64,000 bases of DNA from Byssothecium circinans (lineage: Eukaryota > Ascomycota > Dothideomycetes > Pleosporales > Massarinaceae). The notes below the pieces were generated by a model. The model did not search any database, was not told the origin of the DNA, and saw only the letters and a program-made list of their open reading frames with translations. This document shows positions 32,201 to 42,276 of the stretch, in pieces (position 1 is the stretch's first letter; each line of letters starts with the position of its first letter). The stretch is from positions 845,017 to 909,016 of the forward strand of contig ML976991.1 of NCBI GenBank assembly GCA_010015675.1, read 5' to 3'. The translations under genes and the position numbers were made by a program.

Positions 32201-32987
32201 GCTGAAAAGCCATGTCGAGCTCAACGAAATGCACGCAATGAAGAGTACCTTGTTTTCCCACAATTGGGAAACCAAATTGAACGCCCTGGGTGTTGTGCTG
32301 CAGCGGAAATGTTCACTAAACATCATGCGTGCCCTACTCAACTCAGGAAGCGATCCGGAAGCATTAAGCTTAGAGATAAACAGGGAGAGTCAGGACGATT
32401 CAAGTGTCCCTTTATCGTACACTCCACTCAACAACGCGGTCCTGCTGAACTCAATACCTCACATCGATTTGCTAGTTGAGTACGGCGCGAACGTCAATAG
32501 ACCAGCTACCAACAGCACTAAGCGAACAACACTCCAACTTGCAGTCGAACGCGGGCACGCCGATGTAGTCGCGCACTTGATCAAAATAGGCGCAGATGTC
32601 AATGCACCCGCTGCACCTTGCCAGGGCTTCACAGCACTGCAGCTCGCAGCCAAGAGTGAATTTATCCCAATCGCAGAACTTCTCCTCGAAAATGGCGCTT
32701 GTGTCAATGCGCCAGCGGCCAGAATAAGAGGCAGGACCGCTTTCGAAGCAGCAACGGAACTCGGCCGATTCGATCTCATGTCACTCCTCGTGCGTAATGG
32801 CGCGGACCTTCTGACGGCTGATGGGGAAAGGCAATTCGAGAGAGCTATCAAGTTTGCAGAGGCTCAAAACAGGGACCCGGCGATCAAACATGCGCACGAT
32901 TTGAAGGAGAAACTTGAGGAGGCGACGTCAGAAGTTGAACAAAGCAGCTTTGGTATGCCGGCGTTTGATTTTGGGATGATGGAATGA
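29202..32987 (+). CDS. Clr5-domain protein with C-terminal ankyrin repeats
   Basis: Two exons: 29202-29353 and 29405-32987, 1,244 aa. The first exon plus the start of the second encodes a Clr5 domain: KIPEAKWEANKSIIERLIRR, then MRRHHDF, then SESQYENRFRKWGFRKKLNK. This is a DNA-binding-like N-terminal domain common in fungal ankyrin proteins. The large middle is helical and weakly repeat-like. Residues ~1055-1195 are recognisable ankyrin repeats (TTLQLAVERGHADVVAHLIK, FTALQLAAKSEFIPIAELLL, GADVNAPAA). Degenerate ankyrin-like units (MVQDLLRRGVGVDSP, QIIQLLLDNKASLN) occur earlier. The role is unknown; such proteins are highly variable between species and resemble regulators of self/non-self or chromatin. 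The intron at 29354-29404 sits inside the Clr5 domain, a sensible place in this family. Confidence 0.85.
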
Positions 32988-33310
32988 ATGTTCTCTGGGG
33001 GTTGGGCATATATATCGCGATTTCACATCAATTAATTTTCGACCCATTTAACTGCGGTTGTGGGGTATTGTTGGTATAATTTCTGTGTGCTTTGGTACAT
33101 GAGTGCCATTGCGGTGGTTCTATTACCATAAAGGCCAATGCCCGTAGGCAAGTGAAGGTGAAAAGATGTGCGCCCTGTCCTATCCTTCCACACACCACAG
33201 AAAAGGCTGTCAAAGTCCTTCAACCCCCCTCACATCCTCGCTCCTTCTTCCTCTTTTCGTATCATCCACGCCAATGTCGTTCTTCGCTCACAGAGTCGGT
33301 TTTGTGGCGT
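32988..33310. other. Short convergent intergenic region
   Basis: The 3-prime flanks of the ankyrin gene and of the secreted-peptide gene. Nothing else seen. Confidence 0.4.
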
Positions 33311-33522
33311 TTAGCAGTTGGCGATTTGCTCAATTGTGCCTCCTGTGCCCTTGACACACATGCCGTGATTTCCATTGTCAGCCGCGCGGGTCGCCTTCTC
33401 TGTAGATTGAATTAGTATGACGTTATTGAATGCTTGTTACTGCATGTCGACGTACCGATGGGAGCAGCGAAGGCGAAAGCGGCCATGGAGAGGATGGTAG
33501 CGACGACGGTGGTGAACTTCAT
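33311..33522 (-). CDS. Small secreted peptide (51 aa)
   Basis: Two exons on the minus strand: 33522-33456 and 33399-33311. The intron of 56 nt has GTACGT and CTACAG ends, keeps frame and removes an in-frame readthrough. Residues 1-20 are a typical signal peptide (MKFTTVVATILSMAAFAFAA). The mature part has about 30 residues, with an EKATR stretch that could be a processing site, then AADNGNHGMCVKGTGG and a C-terminal NC. It has only two cysteines, enough for one disulfide. No homologue is recognised. Size, signal peptide and lack of a domain are those of fungal small secreted proteins or peptide signals; no role is claimed. Confidence 0.7.
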
Positions 33523-35685
33523 TTTGAAATAAGGATTATATGGACGTTTGATAGTCGAAAAAAGGACGGGGTATCGAAGAGAAAGAGTTGTGGTAATTGG
33601 AAAGTCGCCCGGCGACAAAAGGAGTGTCTTATTCCTTCAAAAAAGAAGAAAGTATTAAAAGGTTCGAGGTTTTGAATGAAGAAAGTGGTGAGGAGAGAGA
33701 GAGAGAACGTTCAGGTTTGGAATGATCAGGGAGAAAAATCAAACCTCAGTACCGGGGCATATTCTGCCTTTAATACCTTGCCCAGCCTTTGTCATCTCGC
33801 GCTGCTTCCTTCCATGCGCTCTTTCGATATGTTGACTCGCGTTGCGCCCAAGGCTTGCTCAATGACACTATGCCTGTATCGGAGAGTTGGCCTGAAACCG
33901 GATGCCTACGGTTCCTGAGGATTCCTGGTGCTGCATAGCACCCCGTGGAGCAGGATTTGCGCGGGGGGTAGCTGTCTTGGGACGACGGGTCGCGCGGGAT
34001 TGGTCAAGAGCGTATGCGTTGGCCTTGGGAGCTGGAGGATGCGACGTGGGGTCGTGTATCAGAATGCTTGGAATTGGTGCCTGAGGTTCGGGCGTGACGC
34101 GCACGCTTCGAATCGGACGGGCGCTCATTTGAAATTAACGGGTTTAGCCATCGCGGTGCTTTGTTATGTCTTCAAAGCATCTGGTAGACTTGGATGCGCT
34201 TGGTGAACGCATATATAGCTGCCCATCATCCCCCGTCTTCTTGAGACGGTGAGGCGGTGATGAAGAATGAGAGATCTTTGTCACCCCTTCCCTATGTTTG
34301 CGTGGAATCTAGATGGCTAGTCGAGACAAGATCGAAGAGAGACGCGTAGTGCGAACGGTCCGTTCGTTCTTGTTCTGGAGATCTGCGCGGGTTGGGTGTG
34401 GTGAAACGGGGCTCAAACTGAGGCGAAACGTGGAATGAACGATGGAAATTATGAATCTTTGTGCAGTGAGGCTCGCAAATACTGTCAGGTGTAAAAAGCA
34501 TTGGGAAGAGCAGGTTCTCGGGTGAGCCAAAAAGAAGACTTGCGATAGTGGACATGTGGTGAGCACTACTCGCGGAGCGTAGTGGATACGGTAGAGATTG
34601 GAGTCACGTGGAAATTGTATCCCTAGCGAACCAAGGCTATACGCATTAATTCAATTATTAGCATGCAACGAATTGGAGCGCGGGTGGCAAAAGAACGTGA
34701 CTCCAATTCCACCCGTGCGCGTGAGTCCAGAGGTAAAAGATAGGGTTAGCGCTAGTCTGTATTAGGCTTAGTGAGTTGCTTGCGGAACCAACTTCGGACG
34801 TTGACGACGACATCCAGATACCATTCTATCCCACCAAGCATTCTCTCGCCTTTCTAGGAACTCCCATTTGCAGCAAACCCACCTGCTATCATCTCCTTAT
34901 GGGCAGCGACGCAAAAACAGGACAGACGAATCACTTGCGTCACAGACCAGTGGCGGACCCTGATCACTCTGGTCAACTTCCAAGAAATTTCTTGACTGAC
35001 GACCAACATACAGAGCATTCAAGGACGGTTTTGCTTTTCCTGTTCAAAATTTTGCTTTTATCTCAACCTTCGTCTTCCCACGTTTCTCTGGTCGCAATTT
35101 TCGAAAGTGATGAATATAGAGTGCTTGCTACGACATGCTTCCCCCACAAGAGTAGAGACTGGGTGTTATAGTGTCTCTGAAGAGTGAGGAAAGAGATGAA
35201 TTGTGAATGACCGGGCTGTTGAAGAGAACACGGCGACGATGCATATCGCTCAAGGCGACAAAGCGCATCCTTGAGCCACCCTCGGAGTAGGATTAAGCGG
35301 TCGCTATGGAAAACTTTATTACTAAGACGCTAGAGTGCTCCTCATAACGTCGAAGTCTTCCTCGGATGCTATGGCGTCAGGTGCTGCAGATTCCTTTTGG
35401 TTCGGAAGAAAGCCCTTTTCGTGGCGGATAAATCTCAATGGAACTGTTGTCTGGACCTGATCGTGCCGGCACGTATGGGAGTTTGGCGAAGAGTCTCAGT
35501 TGAAGAGGGTATGATGAGATGAAGAGGTGTCGGGGCGCGCCTTCCGTTTGCTTTCAGGGTTTGGCAGGAGCAATTTGGGAAGCCAGACTACAACAAAACA
35601 ACTCACGACACGCACACCTGCATCCTCACCACCTCGCATCACCAGCACCATCGTGGATTGAACTTTCATCTCAGCCAACGCGAAA
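33523..35685. other. Long intergenic region, no gene supported
   Basis: Promoter of the secreted-peptide gene and of the gene at 35686. The open frames at 34776-35171 and 33868-34206 have no ATG or domain support. Contains the nested inverted repeats at 34597-34721. Confidence 0.4.
34597..34721. repeat. Nested inverted repeats
   Basis: ATTGGAGTCACGT (34597-34609) is repeated exactly in inverse at 34695-34707, and GCGCGGGTGG near 34677 pairs approximately with CCACCCGTGCGCG near 34709. Could be a small foldback element or a regulatory site. Confidence 0.6.
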
Positions 35686-37334
35686 ATGCCCGAAAAGACC
35701 GTCTGGCGCATGCGCGCTAAGCATCGACCGAAGGATCTGAAGACCACCAACGATGATATATCACCCGCCGAAGATACGGGTCGACGACCGCCTAGCTGGC
35801 GAAAGACCGTTTTGGATCGGCCAGAGACCCCCGCAGTCATCGTGACAGACGAGGGCGGCCAGGGTGAGGCGCTCGTAGAGGCAAATACTCCACGTCGCTC
35901 GTCTAGGCCCAAGCTCGTGCACTATCTCTCCGGGCTTCATTCAAAGGAACACCTCAAACATATCGATCCCACAGAAGAGTGGTGGAATGAGATCGAGCCT
36001 GCTCCCCAGAACCCACTAGTCGACCCGCAAGTCGCGCTACAATCTACCTACGCGCATATGCGGAGACTACCGAGCAGACCGATCCCAGTCAGCCATTTCA
36101 GCGGTCTTTTCCAACTCTTTGAGGACTACCGTAAGACGCGGGACCAGAACGAGACGCTAACCGGCAAGGTAGAGGAGACATCGCAACAACTGGAGAAGGC
36201 AACACAGAATTTCCACGAAGCCGAAGTGCGCTACCAGCTCGAGATACGGCGGCTGGAGTTGTTCATTGCACATGGAACCTCTGGCATGGCAGGGTAAGCT
36301 CTTTTTCGAATTACCTGATAATACAGCTGACAAATAGACAGGCTGGTCAAGGCCAGGATGGATAGCGTCGTAAAGAGAAAGAAGGTGCTGGGACGCAAGT
36401 CGGACCTCGATGGGTTCACTAATTTCCAGGACGTACCCGTAGCCCAGCTAGAAGAGCAGATCAAGGCAAGGACTAGAAACAGTGAGTCAATCATGGGCTT
36501 ATTCTCTGAAGACGACTGGCTGACATGGCACAGTATTTCGCCAACGACCAGCGTCACCTTCAAGCCGTAAGTGATACATGCCTGTGAAATACATATGAGA
36601 CATACACTGACTTCGCCATCTTAGATATGGTTGCTCTATCGCGACGCTTTTCTGCCAGCGACTCCACAGTCGAAGTTCCCAACGGCACGCCACCTACACG
36701 AGAGAATGATACCACGCTTTCCCGTAAGGTGCAGAGTGAGCTCAACCTGGGAAAACTTGTGGCGCCAGGTAGGATGACCCCACAGTCACTAGAGTCAGAT
36801 TTCTCATGGACTGGTGACTCTCTCCCGGATGAGCAAGACGCCAGACTCCGCGCAACTAACCCAACGACCGAGAGCGATAACGAGGTAGTCGTGACGCCCA
36901 AGCGCCCAATTCGACATGCGCAGTCCCAGCCTTTGCTCGGGTCTGCGCAGAAGCGCCGCCGCCATTTCTCCTTTGAGCCCGGCGATGACTTTGCGTTTCC
37001 GAAAGCACAGATGGAGACTCCATTAGACCTTGCACAACCATCCCAGCCGTCCAGTGTTGATTCTTCGACACTAATCTCGGATGTTCCAAAGTCGAAAATC
37101 CCCAGCCCTGTACAACGACCAGCATTTGGCAGCGCTCGTCGAGATGGGTCGATGTCAAGTCTGCAGTCTCTCAGCAACCGGCTCAACCAAGACAATCGCC
37201 GCGAATCCAAATCTTCAGTCATGACTGCTTTTCGCGAGAATTCACGCGGTAGCATGCGGCCTGTTAAGGCGGGACCCGTTCACGCTGCAATTCGCGCTTA
37301 TGAGAAGTCCAAGTCGGACAGTGCAGCGTTCTAA
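35686..37334 (+). CDS. Coiled-coil protein of unknown function
   Basis: Four exons: 35686-36293, 36342-36481, 36534-36566 and 36625-37334, 496 aa. The third exon is only 33 nt and is required for frame. The N-terminal half is basic and Pro/Thr-rich (WRMRAKHRPKDLK, TPRRSSRPKLVHYLSGL). A conserved-looking globular stretch EEWWNEIEPAPQNPLVDPQ and SHFSGLFQLFEDYRKTRDQ leads into a heptad-type coiled coil (LTGKVEETSQQLEKATQNFH). The C-terminal third is Ser/Thr/Pro-rich and probably disordered. It slightly recalls fungal spindle-pole-body or septation scaffold proteins, but no family motif lets me name it. Confidence 0.65.
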
Positions 37335-39443
37335 GGTGGCTCTCGCGGGGCTGTAGAAGACGGCAGTAAGTAGTCCTATGTTAAGGTTCCTGTTAAACCT
37401 CTAGCAGGTGTATACAGATGATTAGTCTAAAAAGCCATCTTTTGATTTCTACCTTGGTGCCGACTTTCTCAACTCCACGAGACGTAGATATGATTGTCAC
37501 GTCAGGATCATTCGATATTATCCAGGCGAGCGGTCAATGGCGAATGGGAAATCGGTAGGGCGAGGGATATCCTATCCAGTTGCACAAAAAGTGTGGAAGA
37601 GCCAGCGCAGTGGAGGAACTGCAGCTCTCGTCACGGCGCACGAATGAAAACCTTTCTACCTCAAACAACATCTCACATCAGCAACTCGCATTCCTACAGT
37701 GACTTGTCAATCTCTTTACCAGCGGGAAAGCAGTCACCGATCGAGCCGTCCGGTGGTTGTAGCACTGGAGGTCACAGTCCCCCTCCCTTCGCCGAGCTAT
37801 CTTACATCTGGCACGCTACGAAATGCGCTAGAGACGAGAAACTGAGGTTCTTCACGACGGACTCGTCCCCGAGGCGACTGACCTGCAGTGCTACAGTGCA
37901 TACGCGTCTCTTTTCTTCTGGTGACCCATCACCGTCGGAGAACAACGAATCCCCCAGATAGCGGTAATTTTTGCGCCACTCAACCCGTGTCGATCAGCGC
38001 CACACTGTGGCGAGAACAGCGCTGTGGCGAAGGACGTTTGACGTTTTGCAGCGTTCCATGGCGTGATGATGCGCACCAGATCCCGCTTGTCGATTCTTCC
38101 CCTCTTCATTATTTAGTCATGTGGCGAAGAATCGCCGCCACACTATTTTTACATGCCCGGCCACATGCATCATCTCTCGGTTGGCGGAGAATGCCGACCC
38201 ATCTGCGACGCCCGCAGTTCGATGTAACGACCGTCTCGTTGGCGGGTGCAATAATGCATTTTTTTTACAAGTCACGGAAGCACAAAAACAATCACGATGA
38301 CGAAGGAACGAAGGAATCGTCGATTGTGAAGGGTCTCCGAGGCCACTACTTCTGCGGAGAGGAAAGCGCCCGTTTCAAACTCCTTAATATCGGCTCCATC
38401 AATTCGAGGATGAGAGCCGTTATTTTATTGTGCTGCGACGATCTGGCTTACCGGCACTGTTCGAGACTTAATTCCCAAGCGATATTTATGGCTGATTTAG
38501 TCTCAAGTCGAAAGAGCCATTGGATTGGCCACGCACAGTTATTCCGACGGCGGGCTGGCGGGGCTGTCCTGGTTCCCGTACGCATGGGAAATTGCTGTGA
38601 AGCATGTTGGAAGGGCATTCTGCTGTTCGCCATTATTAGAGCGGCAGAAGAAGAAGCCGTGGGAAACATGGGTGAAGTTCAGAGGTCATCGAGTGCCAGC
38701 GCACACGAGCGGGCGGGTGGTAATAATACGTACCGTACATGTGTCCCGGGTACCTTCAGCTCAAAGACGACCTAGCGGACTCCCGGTTGGGACATTGATT
38801 ACCGGCGACGCAGAGGGCCTGTCACGTACTGTACACGAGCCACAGCGGCTGGTACAGAGACTGGCGTGGTAGATGAAGGGTGGACTCGAGAAACGACGGG
38901 CTGGGTCCGCGTGGCACAGGCCCATGGAGCTCGAGGAGGCAGAAGACGACGGCAGCGACAATCCCATCCCGTTTTGGCCATGCAGAGTTTATGGAGTCAT
39001 CGCGGAAGACGTAAGGCAGTGGCTGTGCACATATCCTCGCTGCCGCCCCGCCGGCGAGGGGTGACGGCGCATCACTGCATCGCAATGGGGCCTAGCCTCG
39101 CACGCCGGGCAGCGCCAGGGCAGCGGCAGAACGCGCAGGGAGCGCAGCCAGACCGCTTTCGATGGCTGCTTGTCGCTGCGCGCCGCTTTTGCGACAAAAC
39201 GATCATCCTCCTGTCGTTTGGCCCAGTCCAAGCTTCGGCGACTAGCCCGATAAAAGACGCCTGACCTCGCAGTACGGATTTACAGTATATGCCAGTACAT
39301 GCATCGGCCCTGCACCTGTGGCTTGACCTCTGTGGCATCACTTCCGTTCCATCAAGTCACCTTTGGAGCCTCCCCATCTTTCGAACCTCACGCACTCTCG
39401 ATGCTCCTACAGACATAGCGCTTCTGCTTCGAGCTTCCCAGCG
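37335..39443. other. Long upstream region of the CP2/Grainyhead gene
   Basis: No gene supported. A 295-codon open stretch at 37888-38775 lacks a convincing start and domain. It contains clustered CGCCAC/GTGGCG motifs (37998-38141). A region this long upstream of a transcription-factor gene is plausibly regulatory, but that is inference. Confidence 0.4.
37998..38141. promoter_or_regulatory. Cluster of CGCCAC/GTGGCG motifs
   Basis: CGCCACACTGTGGCG at 37998-38012 is a near-perfect palindrome. Another GTGGCG lies near 38024. GTGGCG at 38121 and CGCCAC at 38136 form a second inverted pair. Five half-sites in 144 bases suggest a binding cluster for a dimeric factor. The factor is unknown. Confidence 0.35.
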
Positions 39444-42276
39444 ATGTTTCGAAATCGGTATGCCCCCTCATCGCCGCCCTCGCAGCTTCATGGCAATGCG
39501 ACCATGTCGCAGCCGAGCTCTGGTACCTACGCTGACCGCTCCGCAGGACCAATTCGCAGAAGCCGAATGAAGAGCTTCTCCAGAGCTTCCGAGCTTCGTT
39601 CCCCCACCTCACGTCGCAACAGGAGGAGGAGCAGCAGCAGCAGCAGCAACACCATCTCACACGGTCGCAGTCGGTTGCTCATCCGCCCGGCACCTCGCTC
39701 ACGGATGCGCTTGATGTAGCACATACCAACCGGTATGTTCCCCGTTCTTCTGGTACCCGATCGCGATGCGCTGATCCAGCGCAACCTTCTCCACACGCGG
39801 GCAGCAACTCGATCCCAACACCAAGGTTAAGAAACGTGCAAAACAGTGCTTTACTGACAGTGTACGTGTTGTAGGCCGTTCGGCGAGCATGAAGACATCA
39901 AGGACGCAGACCCGACACCGCGTGGAAACAACGAGCCATGGCGGTTCACGCCCTCTCTCCTCGATCCCAACAGCTTTGCCTTCACCTCTTTTGCTAATCA
40001 ACCTCCCGGATACTATACGCCCACACCAGGCGGTACCAATACGATTTACCACAGTCAGGCTGGCGACCTGCACACTCCCGGCTTCAGTTTTGGACTAGGT
40101 ACACCACTGTCATTACCCACCTCTGAGGCTGGCGTGCATGCTGGCCAGCCCGCACCGACTCACCAACTCCATGCTTTCAATCCCCACGCTCTCGGCACCC
40201 ATCACCACTTTGCGAACCAAAACCCCTTCGCCCTGCAGACTCCACATTCACAGTCATTCGCTCCGCACCAGTTCACCCATGGACCATCGGCGTTCGAACA
40301 GCATGCCCCCATCGCGCACACTCACGAAAACCACCCCATGGACAATGTGATTCCCGACGTTGAGATGCAAGAACAGTCGCCCTTGATCGGATATGCGCCT
40401 CAGACGTATGGGAAGAACGTCCCGCAGCCTTTAGCACAACCTCCCGGCGAAAAGTCAGTTGCCCTTCTTACCTTTTTAGTGCACCCGATGTCATGCTGAC
40501 CCCTCGTAGCTTTCGATACCACGTTACTTTGAACGCGCCCACTGCTATGATCAAGACTGCAGAAGAAATCCCCGTTACGTACCTCAATAAAGGGCAGGCC
40601 TACACTATCTCACTGGTAGACACTGCACCAATTCAGCCGCCTTCGGCCGCTCCCGTCAAATACCGGACCTATGTGCGTATTTCCTTCGAGGACGAGACGC
40701 AACGGCAGCGCCCAGGAGCGTGTTGGCAATTGTGGAAGGAGGGTCGCGGCACAAACGAAGCGCATCAAAGAGGAGGCCGTCTTCAGGCAGTCGAATTCGT
40801 TGATCCCACTCAAGCAGGAGGTGGTGAAGTGCAGGGACGCCCAAAAATCGAGCTTGATACCGCTTCCTTCGACGGTTTTGCCGTTACCTGGACACCTGCT
40901 CATAACACTGCCCCCGAGTGCTCCATCGCCGTGCGATTCAATTTCCTCTCGACCGATTTCAGCCATTCAAAGGGAGTCAAGGGCATACCCGTTCGCCTGT
41001 GTGCAAAAACGGAAATGCTCACCAGCTCACCGGGGTCCCCAGAAGACAATTTGAACGCGGAGTTATGCTACTGCAAAGTCAAGTTGTTCCGTGATCACGG
41101 TGCGGAGCGGAAACTTTCGAATGATGTGGCGCACGTCAAGAAGACGATCGACAAGTTGAAACAACAGATTGCTCAAGTCGAATCTGGAATGAAAGACTTT
41201 GGCAAGCGAAAACGCAGTGGATCAATCTCAAAGCCTGCGCCAAGTTCAAGGCCAGGAAAGGTGCCCAAGCACAAGAGAACGTGGTCAATGTCTTCATCCA
41301 GCTCAGCATCTGGAGCCACTCGTCCGCCTGCAGAAGAAGACCTCCATATGAAGTTGGCCAATCTTCAGGACATGTTCAGCTCAACTCGGCCTGCAAGCGT
41401 GTTGTATCTGAAGGGAGAAGAAAACGACGATCCAGACCTCCACCCGGTGCGGCTTTCGGGGACACCTCAAGAGCTGGCTAAGATTGACACCAACGTCGAC
41501 GCGGCTATTTGGGAGAGGCAAAGCGCACACACAGGAGCGGCTTCATCGATTGTCTCGCCCACGCCGAGCTCACAATCACTACAATCCGACCGGCGCCGGG
41601 GCTCAGCCCTGCAACAGCGAGTATCATTCCAACCGCCATCCCGAATGCCGTCAAACGAATGGCGAAGTCTTCCCCAAAATGCAATGGGCGACGTCAAACC
41701 CCATGGGAGCATGAATCCCGGTTCCGACGTGCCAACAAAAGTGCAACGGCCCTATGGCGACGATCATATCCTATCTGGGTGGATAGAAGCATTGGGTGTC
41801 GATCAGACATATCAGCCGCCACCCGAACCCATGTTAAAGCCCGGTAGGTGCATTAACCCTTACCCTGTACACCATGTGCTAATTATGGACTCGTTACAGT
41901 TGCGTGTTTTTTCGTGCAGCCCAGGATTGCGGGCAAACAACCCGAAGACAACTACTTCCGAGCGGTGTATCTTATGGAGCGCACCGTGAAAGCCCTCGTC
42001 GGAGGCGTCGCCATGAAGATCAATATTGAACCCACAAAAGTTTCACGTACCATTCGTGTTAACCAGAAAGGGCTGCAAATTCTCCTCGACGACGAAGCTG
42101 TCCAGGCTATCCCCGAACAACAAGACATGACGGCCGAATTTCACGAAATAGTTGCGCCGCAACAACCCCTCAAGCGCGAGTGGGATGCTGGTCCAACGGA
42201 CATACAAGTCGACGGCGACATTGGCATTATTGAAAACGTCAACTCGACTGGATACGAGTTGCGACTTCTTTATTAG
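39444..42276 (+). CDS. CP2/Grainyhead-family transcription factor
   Basis: Five exons: 39444-39457, 39547-39732, 39875-40453, 40510-41843 and 41900-42276, 829 aa. The first exon has only 14 nt (MFRNR); it joins a Gln-rich reading frame (TNSQKPNEELLQSF, then a poly-Q run) that has no other usable start. Residues ~260-470 are the CP2 DNA-binding fold: NFRYHVTLNAPTAMIK, EIPVTYLNKGQAYTISL, SFEDETQRQRPGACWQLW, GFAVTWTP, GIPVRLCAKTE. The middle is basic and Ser-rich with a coiled-coil-like helix (KKTIDKLKQQIAQVESGM). The last exon encodes the C-terminal dimerisation/ubiquitin-like region, ending TGYELRLLY. Grainyhead-like factors in filamentous fungi are reported to influence cell-wall and conidial separation genes; the role here is inferred. 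Confidence 0.88.

Noticed and set aside
34776..35171. 131-codon plus-strand frame
   Set aside because: Begins at TTG; no domain; AT-rich intergenic setting.
37888..38775. 295-codon open frame on the plus strand
   Set aside because: The start is not ATG-supported, no domain or splice continuation is seen, and it overlaps motif clusters upstream of a transcription-factor gene.
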